From positions 19,960,546 through 20,024,545 of the forward strand of contig OZ012700.1 in the NCBI GenBank assembly GCA_963942565.1: DNA of 64,000 nucleotides, read 5' to 3'. How positions within the stretch are numbered: position 1 is the stretch's first letter; each line of letters begins with the position of its first letter. The DNA is from Maea johnstoni (taxonomy: Eukaryota > Annelida > Polychaeta > Spionida > Magelonidae). Positions 23,160 through 35,700 of this stretch are shown here, one piece after another. The notes beneath the pieces are model-generated. The model did no database searches. It was not told the origin of the DNA and was given only the letters and a program-made list of their open reading frames with translations. A program made the translations under genes and the position numbers.

Positions 23160-23890
23160 TTATTTCTCTGTGTGAACACCTTTGATTCAAAGATGAAAAA
23201 CTAACTTCTGGATTTAATGTGGGCAACTCTTCTCTTACTTATAGAGCCAAGAAACTAAACAATAAAGTTTTACTCCTGTTTATTCTATTGAAATTGAAAT
23301 CTATTGTAACTGAGATGGGCAACTTAAGAATAAGTACATGTTGTGCCGGTAACAATACATTTCTAGTGAAAAATACAAGTTTTTAGTTGAGATATCCACA
23401 GGTGCATACCAGTTGCCCATTATCTTAAATAACTCAGTTGATGATTGTCAATATCACTTGTCAACACTTGTGTTTGATTTAGGGTACCATTGTCATAGTG
23501 ATAATCCAAAATACCCCCTCCCATCACCCAATAAAAGAAAAATACATTAATCCTTTAAGAAATAAATAAATAGCTAAAATAGATAGGTATCAAATAACTA
23601 TTTGCCTCATCATGATCTGGCTGATGATTAAAATGAAAAGATACAAAAAGAAGGAAAACCTGAAACCGAAAGATCAATGGGAGGTAGATTCTAATAATAG
23701 AATTGCTAAATGGCAATGAGACCACTCAATAAAAAACCTAGTGGCATTATTCTGTAGCTTGACCTTAAAAGTTTTATTAAAAGTTTTAAACTAAAACAGT
23801 ATAAAATAAAACATAAAATCGAGTCAAATACAAATAGGATAATCAAGTTATGTAATTTATTGGCAAGGTGATATTATTTGGGTGACGAAC
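23160..23890. other. Unassigned sequence
   Basis: Nothing recognised; AT-rich with several A runs. On the minus strand an AATAAA lies near 23770, about 1.36 kb past the GTF3C2 stop codon. It would be the first canonical poly(A) signal I see for that gene. Confidence 0.35.
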
Positions 23891-23896
23891 TTTCCA

Positions 23897-23898
<2 letters not shown>

Positions 23899-23995
<97 letters not shown>

Positions 23996-24012
23996 CATAC
24001 ATACATATATAT
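23899..24012. repeat. (AT)n microsatellite
   Basis: About 95 bases of AT followed by ACATACATACATACATATAT. Confidence 0.96.
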
Positions 24013-24149
24013 ACACACATACAAAGATACATTACACAGTATGAATTTGCATTACTCCATTACAAAAATATCTTTAGATTCATCAATAAAAAAATATGCG
24101 TGTCAGAAATATACAACTCCATAATGATCCCTAAAGACAGGATTGACCC

Positions 24150-25090
24150 CTACACCTTGACTTCAAGATAGAGTTAAGGTTGTCAACCTGGCCTGTCTGC
24201 CTGACAAGTAGAGTCAAGATTGAAATCCTGGCCATGCTGCCAGGCGACAAGAAAAGTAGGGGTCATACCGGCCTCCCTGCCCAGCTGCAAGCATAGTCAA
24301 CATTTGCATCCCGGCGTCCTTGCCTGACTACAAGTATAGTCAAGGTTGGCATCTCGGCCGCCCTGCCTGACAACAAGTATAGTCAAGGTTGACATCTCGG
24401 CCTCCCTGCCTGACTACAAGTATAGTCAAGGTTGGCATCTCGGCCGCCCTGCCTGACAACAAGTATAGTCAAGGTTGACATCTCGGCCTCCCTGCCTGAC
24501 TACAAGTATAGTTAAGGTTGGCATCTCGGCCTCCCTGCCTGACAACTAGTATAGTCAAGGTTGGCATCTCGGCCTCCCCGCCTGACAACAAGTATAGTCA
24601 AGGTTGGCATCTCAGCCTCCCTGCCTGACAACTAGTATAGTCAAGGTTGGCATCTCGGCCTCCCTGCCTGACAACAAGTATAGTCAAGGTTGGCATCTCA
24701 GCCTCCCTGCCTGACAACTAGTATAGTCAAGGTTGGCATCTCAGCCTCCCTGCCTGACAACTAGTATAGTCAAGGTTGGCATCTCGGCCTCCCTGCCTGA
24801 CAACAAGTATAGTCAAGGTTGGCATCTCGGCCTCCCTGCCTGACTACTAGTTTAGTCAAGGTTGAGATCTCGGCCTCCCTGCCTGACAACAAATACAGTC
24901 AAGGTTGGCATCTCGGCCTCCCTGCCTGACAACAAGTATAGTCAAGGTTGAGATCTCCGCCTCCCTGCCTGACTACAAGTATAGTCAAGGTTGATATCTC
25001 GGCCTCCCTGCCTGACTACAAGTATGGTCAAGGTTGACATCTCGGCTTCCCTGCCTGACAACGTGTTGACAATCCAGCCATGCTGCCTGC
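24150..25090 (+). repeat. 43-bp minisatellite, about 21 copies
   Basis: The unit is TAGTCAAGGTTGGCATCTCG, GCCTCCCTGCCTGACAACAA, GTA. In the first half, copies alternate GACAACAAG/GACTACAAG, giving an 86-bp dimer. It lies directly beyond the stop codon of GTF3C2 (25130 on the minus strand), so it is probably transcribed as 3' untranslated sequence. Confidence 0.95.
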
Positions 25091-25129
25091 CTCCACAACA
25101 GACTACAAACAGAGCCTAGGATGATCAGG

Positions 25130-26152
25130 TCAAGACTGAAATGTGTTTTTAAGGAGTTTCTCGTGTTCGCTGGATTTTAACCCCTTGATCTCCTGTAGCA
25201 GCCCCAGCCCGGCCTGGCCCCCTGTGAACAGCCAGGTGTGGTAGCCGAAATTCGGGTTCCAGCATACACGCGTCATCGACGAGATCGGCAAACCCTCAAT
25301 ACCGCCACTCGGGAGCTCATTGGGAAACGACAGCTTACTGGGCGGAACTAAGTCCTTCTGATCGATTTTATTGATGACTAGGGTGAATCCCTCAGTGATC
25401 TCTTTAAAAGTTCTCGGCGCAGGCTTTGGGGGTTCATTTTCACTGCAGTCCTGCTTTTTCTTGGGAGTACGCTGAGGTTTTTGATTGGTCGCTTCACTGA
25501 CCTTCTCCGACTGAGAGGCCCCGCCCACCGATTCAGGAACAGTAAATAGGGCACTGCTGCTACTATCAGCTTGAGTAACAGAATCTGTGTTTTTATTAAG
25601 ATCTGAAGTTTCGGTTATAGTGTCAGCAATCGTATCAACAGCCTTATCAGCCTCTAACTTGACCTCTGACCCTGATGACCCTTGGCCGACCTTGACCTCT
25701 GACCCTGATGACCCTTGGCCGACCTTGACCTCTGTAGGTGCTGTATCACAATCCTGCTGGTCGGCAGACAATGATAATGTAGTATTGTTCCCATTCTCCC
25801 CACCAGGGGGCATCCCAGTCTTTTGGTTATCTTCCTCACCACCAGAGGGGGCGGTAATAATTTCACTACCACCGTGGTCATTTGGGGGACATATTGTTAC
25901 ATTGGAACTAATTTCCCGAGAATCAGCCTCCATAGTCTGATCGTCAGAGTCTTTCACCAGACTCTTTTTCCGATTCTTATCATTTCCTTTAGTGTCCTTT
26001 TCACTAACACCACCTTGAGCATTTCCAGGAGAACTGTTGCTAGGCAACTTGGATGAAGTTGCTTCCTCTTGCTGGTTTTCAACTTCGCCTCCAGGTGGCA
26101 GTGCAAGACTCTTTTCCGTCGATTTGGGTTCCATAGTGATGTCCAGAATTCT
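25130..26152 (-). CDS. GTF3C2: GTF3C2 last exon with linker and final blade
   Basis: 1023 bases from acceptor TTTGTAG|AGA to the TGA at 25132-25130. The first 230 residues or so are a low-complexity linker rich in Ser, Gly, Glu and Lys, with a short internal duplication of [11 protein letters not shown] and a basic patch (QRTPKKKQD). Then come [16 protein letters not shown] and the final blade [20 protein letters not shown]. The linker is longer than I recall in the human protein. A start codon within the exon (26134) would give a separate protein, but the phase and homology favour splicing. Confidence 0.88.
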   Translation of the reverse strand, partial: RILDITMEPKSTEKSLALPPGGEVENQQEEATSSKLPSNSSPGNAQGGVSEKDTKGNDKNRKKSLVKDSDDQTMEADSREISSNVTICPPNDHGGSEIITAPSGGEEDNQKTGMPPGGENGNNTTLSLSADQQDCDTAPTEVKVGQGSSGSEVKVGQGSSGSEVKLEADKAVDTIADTITETSDLNKNTDSVTQADSSSSALFTVPESVGGASQSEKVSEATNQKPQRTPKKKQDCSENEPPKPAPRTFKEITEGFTLVINKIDQKDLVPPSKLSFPNELPSGGIEGLPISSMTRVCWNPNFGYHTWLFTGGQAGLGLLQEIKGLKSSEHEKLLKNTFQS

Positions 26153-27934
26153 CTACAAAGAAGGAAAAATTAGAATGAAAAGAAAATCACACACAGAAAG
26201 GACATTACTATACGGTGAATGATATACCATATAAAATCAATTAAATAACTCCCACCTTATTTTCAAAAATGTTCATATATAACTATTCAAGATAGTTTTA
26301 GTCTTAATATGCCAAACAGCTCAGGGCTCGACGCTAAGGGTGAACCTATGGCCCCAGGCCAGTAAAAATTCCCAAAAACAGCTTCGGGCCAGTAAAAAAA
26401 GACCTCAACTGGTCCTACAGGGCCAGTAAACATTTGGAGACATTCTTGTTGAAAAGTTTCCCCCTGAGAATGTCCCCATATGTTTTTGAAATAAATGAAG
26501 ATAAAATTTATAAAGATAAATGTTGTGGTGAATCTTATGCAAATGTTCTTTCTTGTTATGTTAAAGAAAAATTGTAGGACCAGTAAACATTTTGCAGGAC
26601 CAGCAGATGCTAGGTGTTACTGGTCCTACAGGGCCAGTATCATTTTGAGTTAGCGTTGAGGCCTGCAGCTATTTAATACATACAATGTTTCTTTATTATA
26701 CAAAGCAGAAAATGGTTGGACATTTTAAATTATGCTACTTATTAGTCAATTCTAGCTTGGAGTGAGAAAGGGAAGATCCCTACCTACACACTCTGAGAAA
26801 AAGACAAAAAAACTATATCATACTTAAGAAAAAATTATACTTTCTTCACAAGGTAAATAGTACAAAATAAAGTTAAATAATTGAATTGAATAATTGTTTA
26901 GTGTCCAAAAAAATAATCCTTTCTCTGTCAAATAGGACAGAATCAAACTTAAAATAAAACTTAATCCATTAATGCCTAAAGCAGCCAAAATCGTACTGAA
27001 AGAAAATATTTGAAGGAGAAATGTTGATCCAAACACAACCATCCAATATACATCAAATATTTTGTGAATATATGTTTAATTACAAAGTTATTTTCAAAAG
27101 TATCAGACATCCAGACGAAAATAATCAAAAACATCTTTAAGTTTATAATCTACTTAGGCCACTCCAATTTATTTACTTGTCTTACGTGCTCAGGAGGTAG
27201 GAAATGAGCCATTTCGGAATAAAAAAAAAAGTTGAAAAATGTGACTTTTTTGATTTATTTTATTTTTTTTAGAGTCTGACGACTAGGACTGGTAGCGATA
27301 TGTTTCTACCAGCCTATTCTCAACTTAATAAAATCAATCTATTAATCCCTGTAACCTGAAGGGTGGGAGGTATACCTCCTCAAGTCTGAGGCTCTACTAC
27401 AGCAATGATAGCTTTCTGTAGTTGATTAAATCACACTTACAAAGAATATTCTTAAAACTTGCACTTTTCAAAACCACTTTCGTCCGTAAGACACCAAAGA
27501 TAACTTTTTTTTTTTTTTTTTTTGGAGTCTGACAGGATTTTTTTTCCAAAAAAAGCTCGTTAGACAAGTAATTAAATTGGAGTGGCCTTACCTGTCTCCT
27601 GTAAGGCATCCTCTTTTCATGGAGGATTTGCCTGTTGAGATTGCCCAGGATGCACATGACAACCTGCCCGGCACCGTCACAGCCGACAGTCGTGTGCAGC
27701 CAATCAGAATAGTCCAGGTCCTGAAACAACCAAAAATTAGCCAATCACGCAACAAACATATCGCCATAACCATCACTTAACACAGTGAAAACTAAGACTT
27801 CAAATCTAACTAAAAGTGACTAAAAAGTAGAAACATCAAAATAATAGTAGTTACAGTAGGAGAAGTAGTAGCAGAAGTGGTAGCATTAGTGGTAGTAGTA
27901 GTGGTAGTAGAAGTAGTAGTAGTAGTTATAGTCA

Positions 27935-28013
<79 letters not shown>

Positions 28014-28021
28014 TATAGTCA

Positions 28022-28052
<31 letters not shown>

Positions 28053-28080
28053 CATAGTCATAGTAGTAGTAGTAGTAGTG

Positions 28081-28130
<50 letters not shown>

Positions 28131-28138
28131 TATAGTCA

Positions 28139-28211
<73 letters not shown>

Positions 28212-28219
28212 TATAGTCA

Positions 28220-28283
<64 letters not shown>

Positions 28284-28291
28284 TATAGTCA

Positions 28292-28330
<39 letters not shown>

Positions 28331-28389
28331 GAGTAGTAGTGGTGGTGGTGGTGGTGGTAGTAGTGGTAGTGGTAGTAGTAGTAGTAGTC

Positions 28390-28426
<37 letters not shown>

Positions 28427-28456
28427 GAGTAGTGGGAGTAGTAGTAGTTATAGTCA

Positions 28457-28550
<94 letters not shown>

Positions 28551-28558
28551 TATAGTCA

Positions 28559-28635
<77 letters not shown>

Positions 28636-31600
28636 ACAGCAGCAGGAGTAGGAGTTATATTTATTGATGTAGTAGAATAGGTACTACTACTTTATAACCC
28701 ATTGATGTTCACATAAACCCAAAGGAGTTTCACAATTTCAATGAAATATAACAGATGAAAGCATAGCGAAACAATTTTTGAATGAATAATGTTGATAAGG
28801 ACACAACCAATGACTCTCCTTCAAATATTTTGTAAGATTATTCTTAACTTAAAATTTGACAATATGTCAAAAGTATCGTCGATGACAGACACATTTTCTG
28901 AGGAACTCTCAAGCATTGCTGGGTTAAACTTCCAATACTGATGCAACTTGCATACAAAGTACAAGGACAAAAAAAAATTGAAAATAATCCGAACCTTGTC
29001 ATGTTGGTACTCATTGGATAGCTCTCACTGAGTACTCTCAGATGAGTACCCATGTGCCAGGGTTTCAGTCATTTTCCCGTTTTTTCTCTCTTATCATTTT
29101 GTATTGGCCAAATTAGCCACCAGCAGCATATGGGTTAACCCCAAGACTCACCCATATGATAGAGTTGTGAGGAATGGCAGGGTAGGAGGCCAATCCATTA
29201 GAGGTCACCGTCATCACAGCTATACAATTGTGCTCAAAGCTGGAAACATACAAAAAGAATGAAGTTAAAGGACAATTCCACCATGGATAAAACAGAGGCC
29301 CAAATAGTTTCTTATGGTATTCTCTACTTAAACCCAAGTTCCCACCAGTGCCAACCTTCATAGAAGAAGTATATTGCTGTTTAAACACCTCCTAACAGAC
29401 TCCTGGGGGCGGCCATTTTAGCCTGTTAATAGCCTCTAAACTGGCTGTTGGTGAAACTAAGTCATTAGCATTAAAGGTAGCTGCTACACAGGTTTTTTGA
29501 TCCCGACATTTCACGGCTTGAAAACCTGTAACGGTCCCATTATTTTTACAGGCCTGTCATAACAGGCTCGTAACAGGCCCATTGCGGATCCGTAACGGGT
29601 CCATTATAACAGGTTCTGAGCCCATAACGGGCCCGTCAAAATAATTGGCCCGTCTGGACCCGTCAATTTTTACCTGTGTACATGTAATAACATTTGTCTT
29701 GTTACCTAAAACTGATGTGCCATTGAAAATTTGGGGGATCTAAAGATTACTGAGCACTCTGCTTTAAGGTCCACTTTCAGGTATGATATTGAGTCTATTA
29801 GAAAATCAACATCTCCGTCATTGTCTTAGCCAGTAGGGCATCAAGGCTTTAATTGAACCCTCAAAAATAATCCTTCAGGACACCCAATTTGCTTTTTGAG
29901 TAATTTCTTAAAATGTCAATATTAAGCATGTAATTGATGTCTTTCTACTTCAATGCAATTCCCATGAGATTGTATAAGGATATAGTGCCTTATTTCAATA
30001 AGTAAATACATGTTTGAGATTATGATCGGAGTCTATTGTGGTCTCCCTTGAAAAACAGGACACCCTAAAATTTAAGAATTGTCGATTTTCGGCACACAGT
30101 TTCTAAATCTTGGCTAAGACCCTAATCCTCGCCAAAAATGCTCATTCATCAGTTCACACATGGTTAGGAATTTGATATGGTTAGGCTTGCCCAGATGCAA
30201 CACTGATGCTTGATATATTTACATTTACACTAATTGTATTTGTATTACAATTTTTTGTTGCAAAAAACAACAACAAGAGGAACGTCCTTGGCGTTAACAT
30301 GTGAAAAGTTACTTGGCCTTGTTTTTTTTAAACTACTGTAGAACACGAAATTTCCGCGTGTGTTTATATATAGCGTACTTAGCGTCTGGTGCCGATTCGC
30401 TATATATGAAAACGCTGTACTTTGTCTTTTTTTTAGCCACTGGTGGCGCTGACGTCAATTTTCGTTTTAGTGTTGGCCGCTAGATAGCGCCACTAGTAAA
30501 TCTAATAGAAGATACGTAGCCCTATTGAAACCCTAGCGCCACTAGTACAAACGTGAAGCATACGTAGCCCTTCTTGAACCATTCTTTTTGTGTTTTTCTG
30601 GCCTAAATTCATTTTGATAAAAGTGTTTAAAATCTAGCTTTAAATGATGTTAAAAGTTACAGTATTTAAAAGTCACAGTCCAGGTTGACAGAAGCCAGAA
30701 TACTGAGTGAGTGTTGCACATAGCAACCAGAAGGATAGGTGCCCAGCTATTGTTCCGGCGGCCCTGTTTACACACAAACAAATCATTTAAAGCTAGATTT
30801 TAAACACTTTTATCAAAATGAATTTGGATTGAGAAGACTGCCAAATGATAACTGTAAATTGAGAAGACTGGTGAGATAAAATGATATGACATGATGATTT
30901 TTTTAAAGATACAGAATGTATTCAATGTATGTTAATGATATAAACTGTGACATTTTTTAAACTGATTGAAATTAATAAATTTTACAGAATTTAAATCTAC
31001 ACTGTTACATTTGTAACAAATGCCAAATAAGAACTGATGAACTGGTAAGATAAAATGATACTAGTATGACATGATTTTTCAAAGATAAAGAATGTATTCA
31101 ATGTATTTTAATGATATGAACTGTGACAATTTTTTTAACTGATTCAAATTAATAAAGTTTTACAGAATTTAAATCTACACTGTTACTAGTGATTTGTCTA
31201 AGACTGCCAATTCGACAGACCGTTGCCCTCTCCAACTGTCAACTGCATGATGAAGTTTTGAAATTTCAAATAGATCGAGTCAATGACTGAGAATGATGTC
31301 AACAAAGAAAACTTGTAGTTGATGTTTGCAGAGGGCGACGGTCTACTATCATCTCCCCCCCTCCCCCCCTTCAACTGTCACTGTCCAGAAAACAAAGTAT
31401 ATACGGGCGCCCACTTTTGAGAGAATGCTCAATCAAACTGCTGATGAGTAAGCATTCTCTGCCCAAATTAGTTCGTATTTTTTGCGAAAGATGGCGCTGT
31501 CAGCGGCAGCGGCTACGGTAAAGAGACGCTAATATAAAGATACGCTATGATGCAAAACTCCCCAATTTGCTTTACTTGGGACACGCGTGAATTTCGTGTT

Positions 31601-32574
31601 CTACAGTATTTGTTTTTTGTATTTTGAATTTTTTGTGATTGGAATATTTTTACCTGCTTCTGGGCTTTGTTTTTCAAAAAAAAAGAATCTTCATACCAAA
31701 AGGTATTAGGTTTTAGTCTTGTATCCACCGAAATGTTCACACAATCTTCCTCCCCTCGCAGACCTGTACACACGGAAACCATTTCAATCCCCCGAGGGAT
31801 ATTCCAGAGCAGCTGGTAGCATATAGCACACAAGCTCTAATTTGAGCACTGCCTTATTAATGATAGGTACCCATTTTACAGCTGGGTAGACTGAGGCAGT
31901 ATGGAATAAACAGTCTTGCCCAAGAACAGACCAAAGTGCCCCGGCCGGGAATTGGACCAGCGACCTACTGGTTACTACTCCGACACCAAACCAACTGAGC
32001 TACTTTGTTCCCAAAATGAATCATTGGCTGCGAAGAATTCAGATGTCTGGTATATTTACATTCACACTATTTGTACTACAATTTTTTCTTGCAAAAAAAA
32101 GAAGAAAAAAAAAGACATCTTCCTACCAATAGGAATCATCGGCTGATAAGAATACGCCGGGGTAGCCGATCATGGAAACGACTCCTGTCAGGACCGTCTT
32201 ATAGCGCAGACCCGCAAGAGGGATGCTCGCATCGTCCACGTCCCAGAACTTGACGTAGCGATCCTGCCCGACGCTCACCAGGTGGTGCTCCGACTGCGGC
32301 GAGAATGAGACGCCCATCACGGGACTGAAGTGACCACTCAGGGTTTTGTACGGGTAGAGGTGAAGGTCGTCGCCATGGTTACCATCATGTTGTTGTTGAC
32401 GTTTGAGGGTGAAAGCCTTGGTCTGTAGGTCCCATAGCATCACCTTGCCTAGATTTAATAATAAATAATAACAATAATAATAATATTAATAATTATAACA
32501 ATAATAATAATAATAATAACAATAATGATAATAATAATGATAATAATAATGATAATAATAATAATAATAATGAT

Positions 32575-32607
<33 letters not shown>

Positions 32608-32694
32608 AACAATAATAATAATAATAATGATAATAATAATAGTAATAATAACAATAATAATAATTATAAAAATAATAATAATAATAATTATAAA

Positions 32695-32759
<65 letters not shown>

Positions 32760-35700
32760 TAATAATAATAATAATAACAAAAATGAAAGCCTGTATGAGG
32801 GGGTTCACTTTAACAGAGAGCTAAGTCAAACTTATTGGTTTATGCAAAAATTGAAGGAAAAATTAAATTATTATAATCCCTTAATCTGCAACTGTACAAA
32901 ATATATTCAAAATACTTAATACAATTCTTGATAAGAAAGATCTACCCCTAGGCAGCGGTTCCTGGAGATTTAATACCCAAGAGACTTCGCCAACAAGAGA
33001 GCGCAGCTTCAACAACATGACATAATAAACAACTTCGAAACAATGAATAATGCTATGAACTATTTTGAAGCGGTAAAAACATTTATTAGTAACTTGATCT
33101 TGACTTAGTTTATATGCACTTATCTGGGTGGTTCAGTATGTTATTTTTTTTCCAATCCCTCTTGATCGGTGAAAATCTCTCTTAAGTCGCTTACATTTCA
33201 TGAAAATGAAGTATACTTCATTTAACAACTGAATGAAACTTGTTTAACAATGTTTAACTGTCAACAAAAATAAATGAAGAAATTTACTGATTGGCCCTTC
33301 AATTACACGCAAATATTAAATTTACATTGTGTGGTGACAAAGTCTCCAGCACCGCTAGGCAGATACCCGGATAGACGAACCATCTTCTAAGACATAGCTG
33401 AAGTGTAAACAGCCCTTTTTGACAAATGGATTATTAAATGTAGTGAATATACAGGGCTTGACGTTAAGGCTAGCCCTGTAGCCCCGGGCTAGTTATTGAA
33501 AGTCAGGGCTAGTAAATCCTACCTGTGAGTAGCCCTGAGGGGCTAGATAGAATTAGAATATCAGCGCTTAAAAAGTTATGAAGCTCACCTTTGGCTCTGC
33601 ATACCTGGATTATAATTTAACTTAATTTACCACAATACACTGTATTCTTTTCATGTTATCAACAGAGGCTATGACTTCATCAGAGGTCACTATTTGAAAA
33701 GAGTTTTCATTAATATCAGGGCTAGCAAAAATATTTCAGGGCTAGTAAAAATTCCGGTAACTAGCCCTGCTGGGCTTATGAAGTTTTTTCTTAATGTTGA
33801 GCCCTGATATAAGGTCAAGCATAAGGGTTAATAATGACTTACCATTCCCAAAACCTGCTGCCACCAGTTTATGTCCTGAATACGGAGTCCAATCAACGCA
33901 CAAACAATTACTCAATGGAGGATCTGGAAAAACAGAATAAGTATAAGAAGTATATATATTTACCGAAACAGACATGGGACTACTTAGGCCTAAAAAAATT
34001 AATTGTTTGTTTCGTGTAACGGCCCGAAAAAAAATAGGGTAGGTAGGTCGGTAAAAAAATTTTTTTTGCATTATTTTTTTGGTCAAAAATGTGTGTTTTA
34101 TGCATGTTTTACATCGATTGGGAGTTGGGAGGGCGGAAAAAACTTTAGGGTAGGGATTTTTTTGAATAAAAACTTGTTAGGGTAGGGTTACAGGAAACAA
34201 ACAACTTTTTTTTTAGGCCTTATAAGTTATGAGCTAAGCTAAAATCCTTTATTGCAAGAAAAGCCAAAGATAAACAAATGTCTACTCCATCCGAGCGTCC
34301 ACTGATAGTCGAGTGGTCTGAAGCAGTGCCTCTGATAGCCCTAGTCCCAGCCAGAGCATGTGAGGAAGTTGCCAGTGACTTGAGGTCAGGCTGTGGTTTG
34401 GCTGGGTATTCCGGTTTCCTCCCCCATTCAAAAATGAGCAGTCACAATTCAGCCACAATGTGACAGAAAAAGTGACGATAAACGAAATGCATACTCCAGC
34501 TTCCTCCACCACTTAACCCATTCACACTCAGAGTTCCCCTAGAGAGTATCGTCTGCTACTCTCATACTTTTGAAAATAACTTCGGAATAAAGCACAAGTT
34601 CACAAAATATTTGAATGAGAGTTGGTGTTTGGTATCTGATTAACATTTGTCCTTCAAATATTTTCTAAAAAATGCTTTTGTTAGAAAATGGGTTAATACT
34701 GGGTAGTTACGACTAAGCCATAATAAAGCAAGAAGTGACAATAAACTAATTTTTTGCTGCACACTTCAGTTTACCCACCACTTAAAACTGGGTAGTCACA
34801 ATTTAGCCCCAATATGGCAAACAATGTGACTATAAACGAATTTCCAAAGTCTAACCACCAGCTCCTCTGGAATTAAAATTTTTGTCACTTTTCTGCCATA
34901 TTGCGGCTAAGTAGTGACAAGCCAGTTGCAAGTGGTCGAGAAAACCCTAGTACCCGTCGAAGGAAGGAAGGAAGTAATAGGTTTTAACGTCGCTTTCAAC
35001 AGCTTAGGTCATATCAAAATGAGATAGAAACCTGGAATGGGGAAAAAATTATCTTCTCTTCACAAAAAGTTCGAAGAGATCTTTGAGTTGCAGAAGAACC
35101 ATAGACAGCCCTTCATAATGCCCCCCATTTATATAGCAATCAGGCCAACCCGCTTTTGGACCCAGCAGAGATTTGAAACTTGCGAACTCGCGCTAGGGAG
35201 CCAGACATCGTTACCACTAGGCCACAGGTGATCCCTAGTACCCGGCGAAAACCACCGCCTAACCCCCAAGTCACTGTTTTTCTCTCTATACCAATACCAA
35301 TATCCTATGTAATATTTTTATTTTCAGTACACCAAATCTATGTGGACACAGCTTACGTACCTTGATGCTGTTTTTTGTTACACCTGAATAAATATGATTT
35401 AAAAATAAAAAAAGTCACTGGCAACTTCCTCACATGCCCAGCTCCTGCGGTCCTCACCTTTCATTAAGGGGCTGCCTGGCTGTAGTGTTATCCAGCTGAA
35501 GGGTTTGTAACACGGCGCCTCCGCCGTCCCAGCGAGAGTTTTCCGCAGAGCTCCGGGGTGGGGTACGCTGAGAATCCGGGCACGACCATCGGAACACGCA
35601 GCCATCAGCAGACCTAGTCTCGGCAGGAGGCCGCCATTCTGCAGAGAGAGAAAACAATACCGTAGAATAGGAAATCAATCCAAGATGCAAATAAGCCGAA

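Noticed and set aside
24150-25090. CRISPR-like array
   Set aside because: Units are directly contiguous with no unique spacers, and the genome is animal.
27810-28680. Poly-Thr and poly-Val frames of about 250 codons
   Set aside because: Translations of the TAG microsatellite on each strand.
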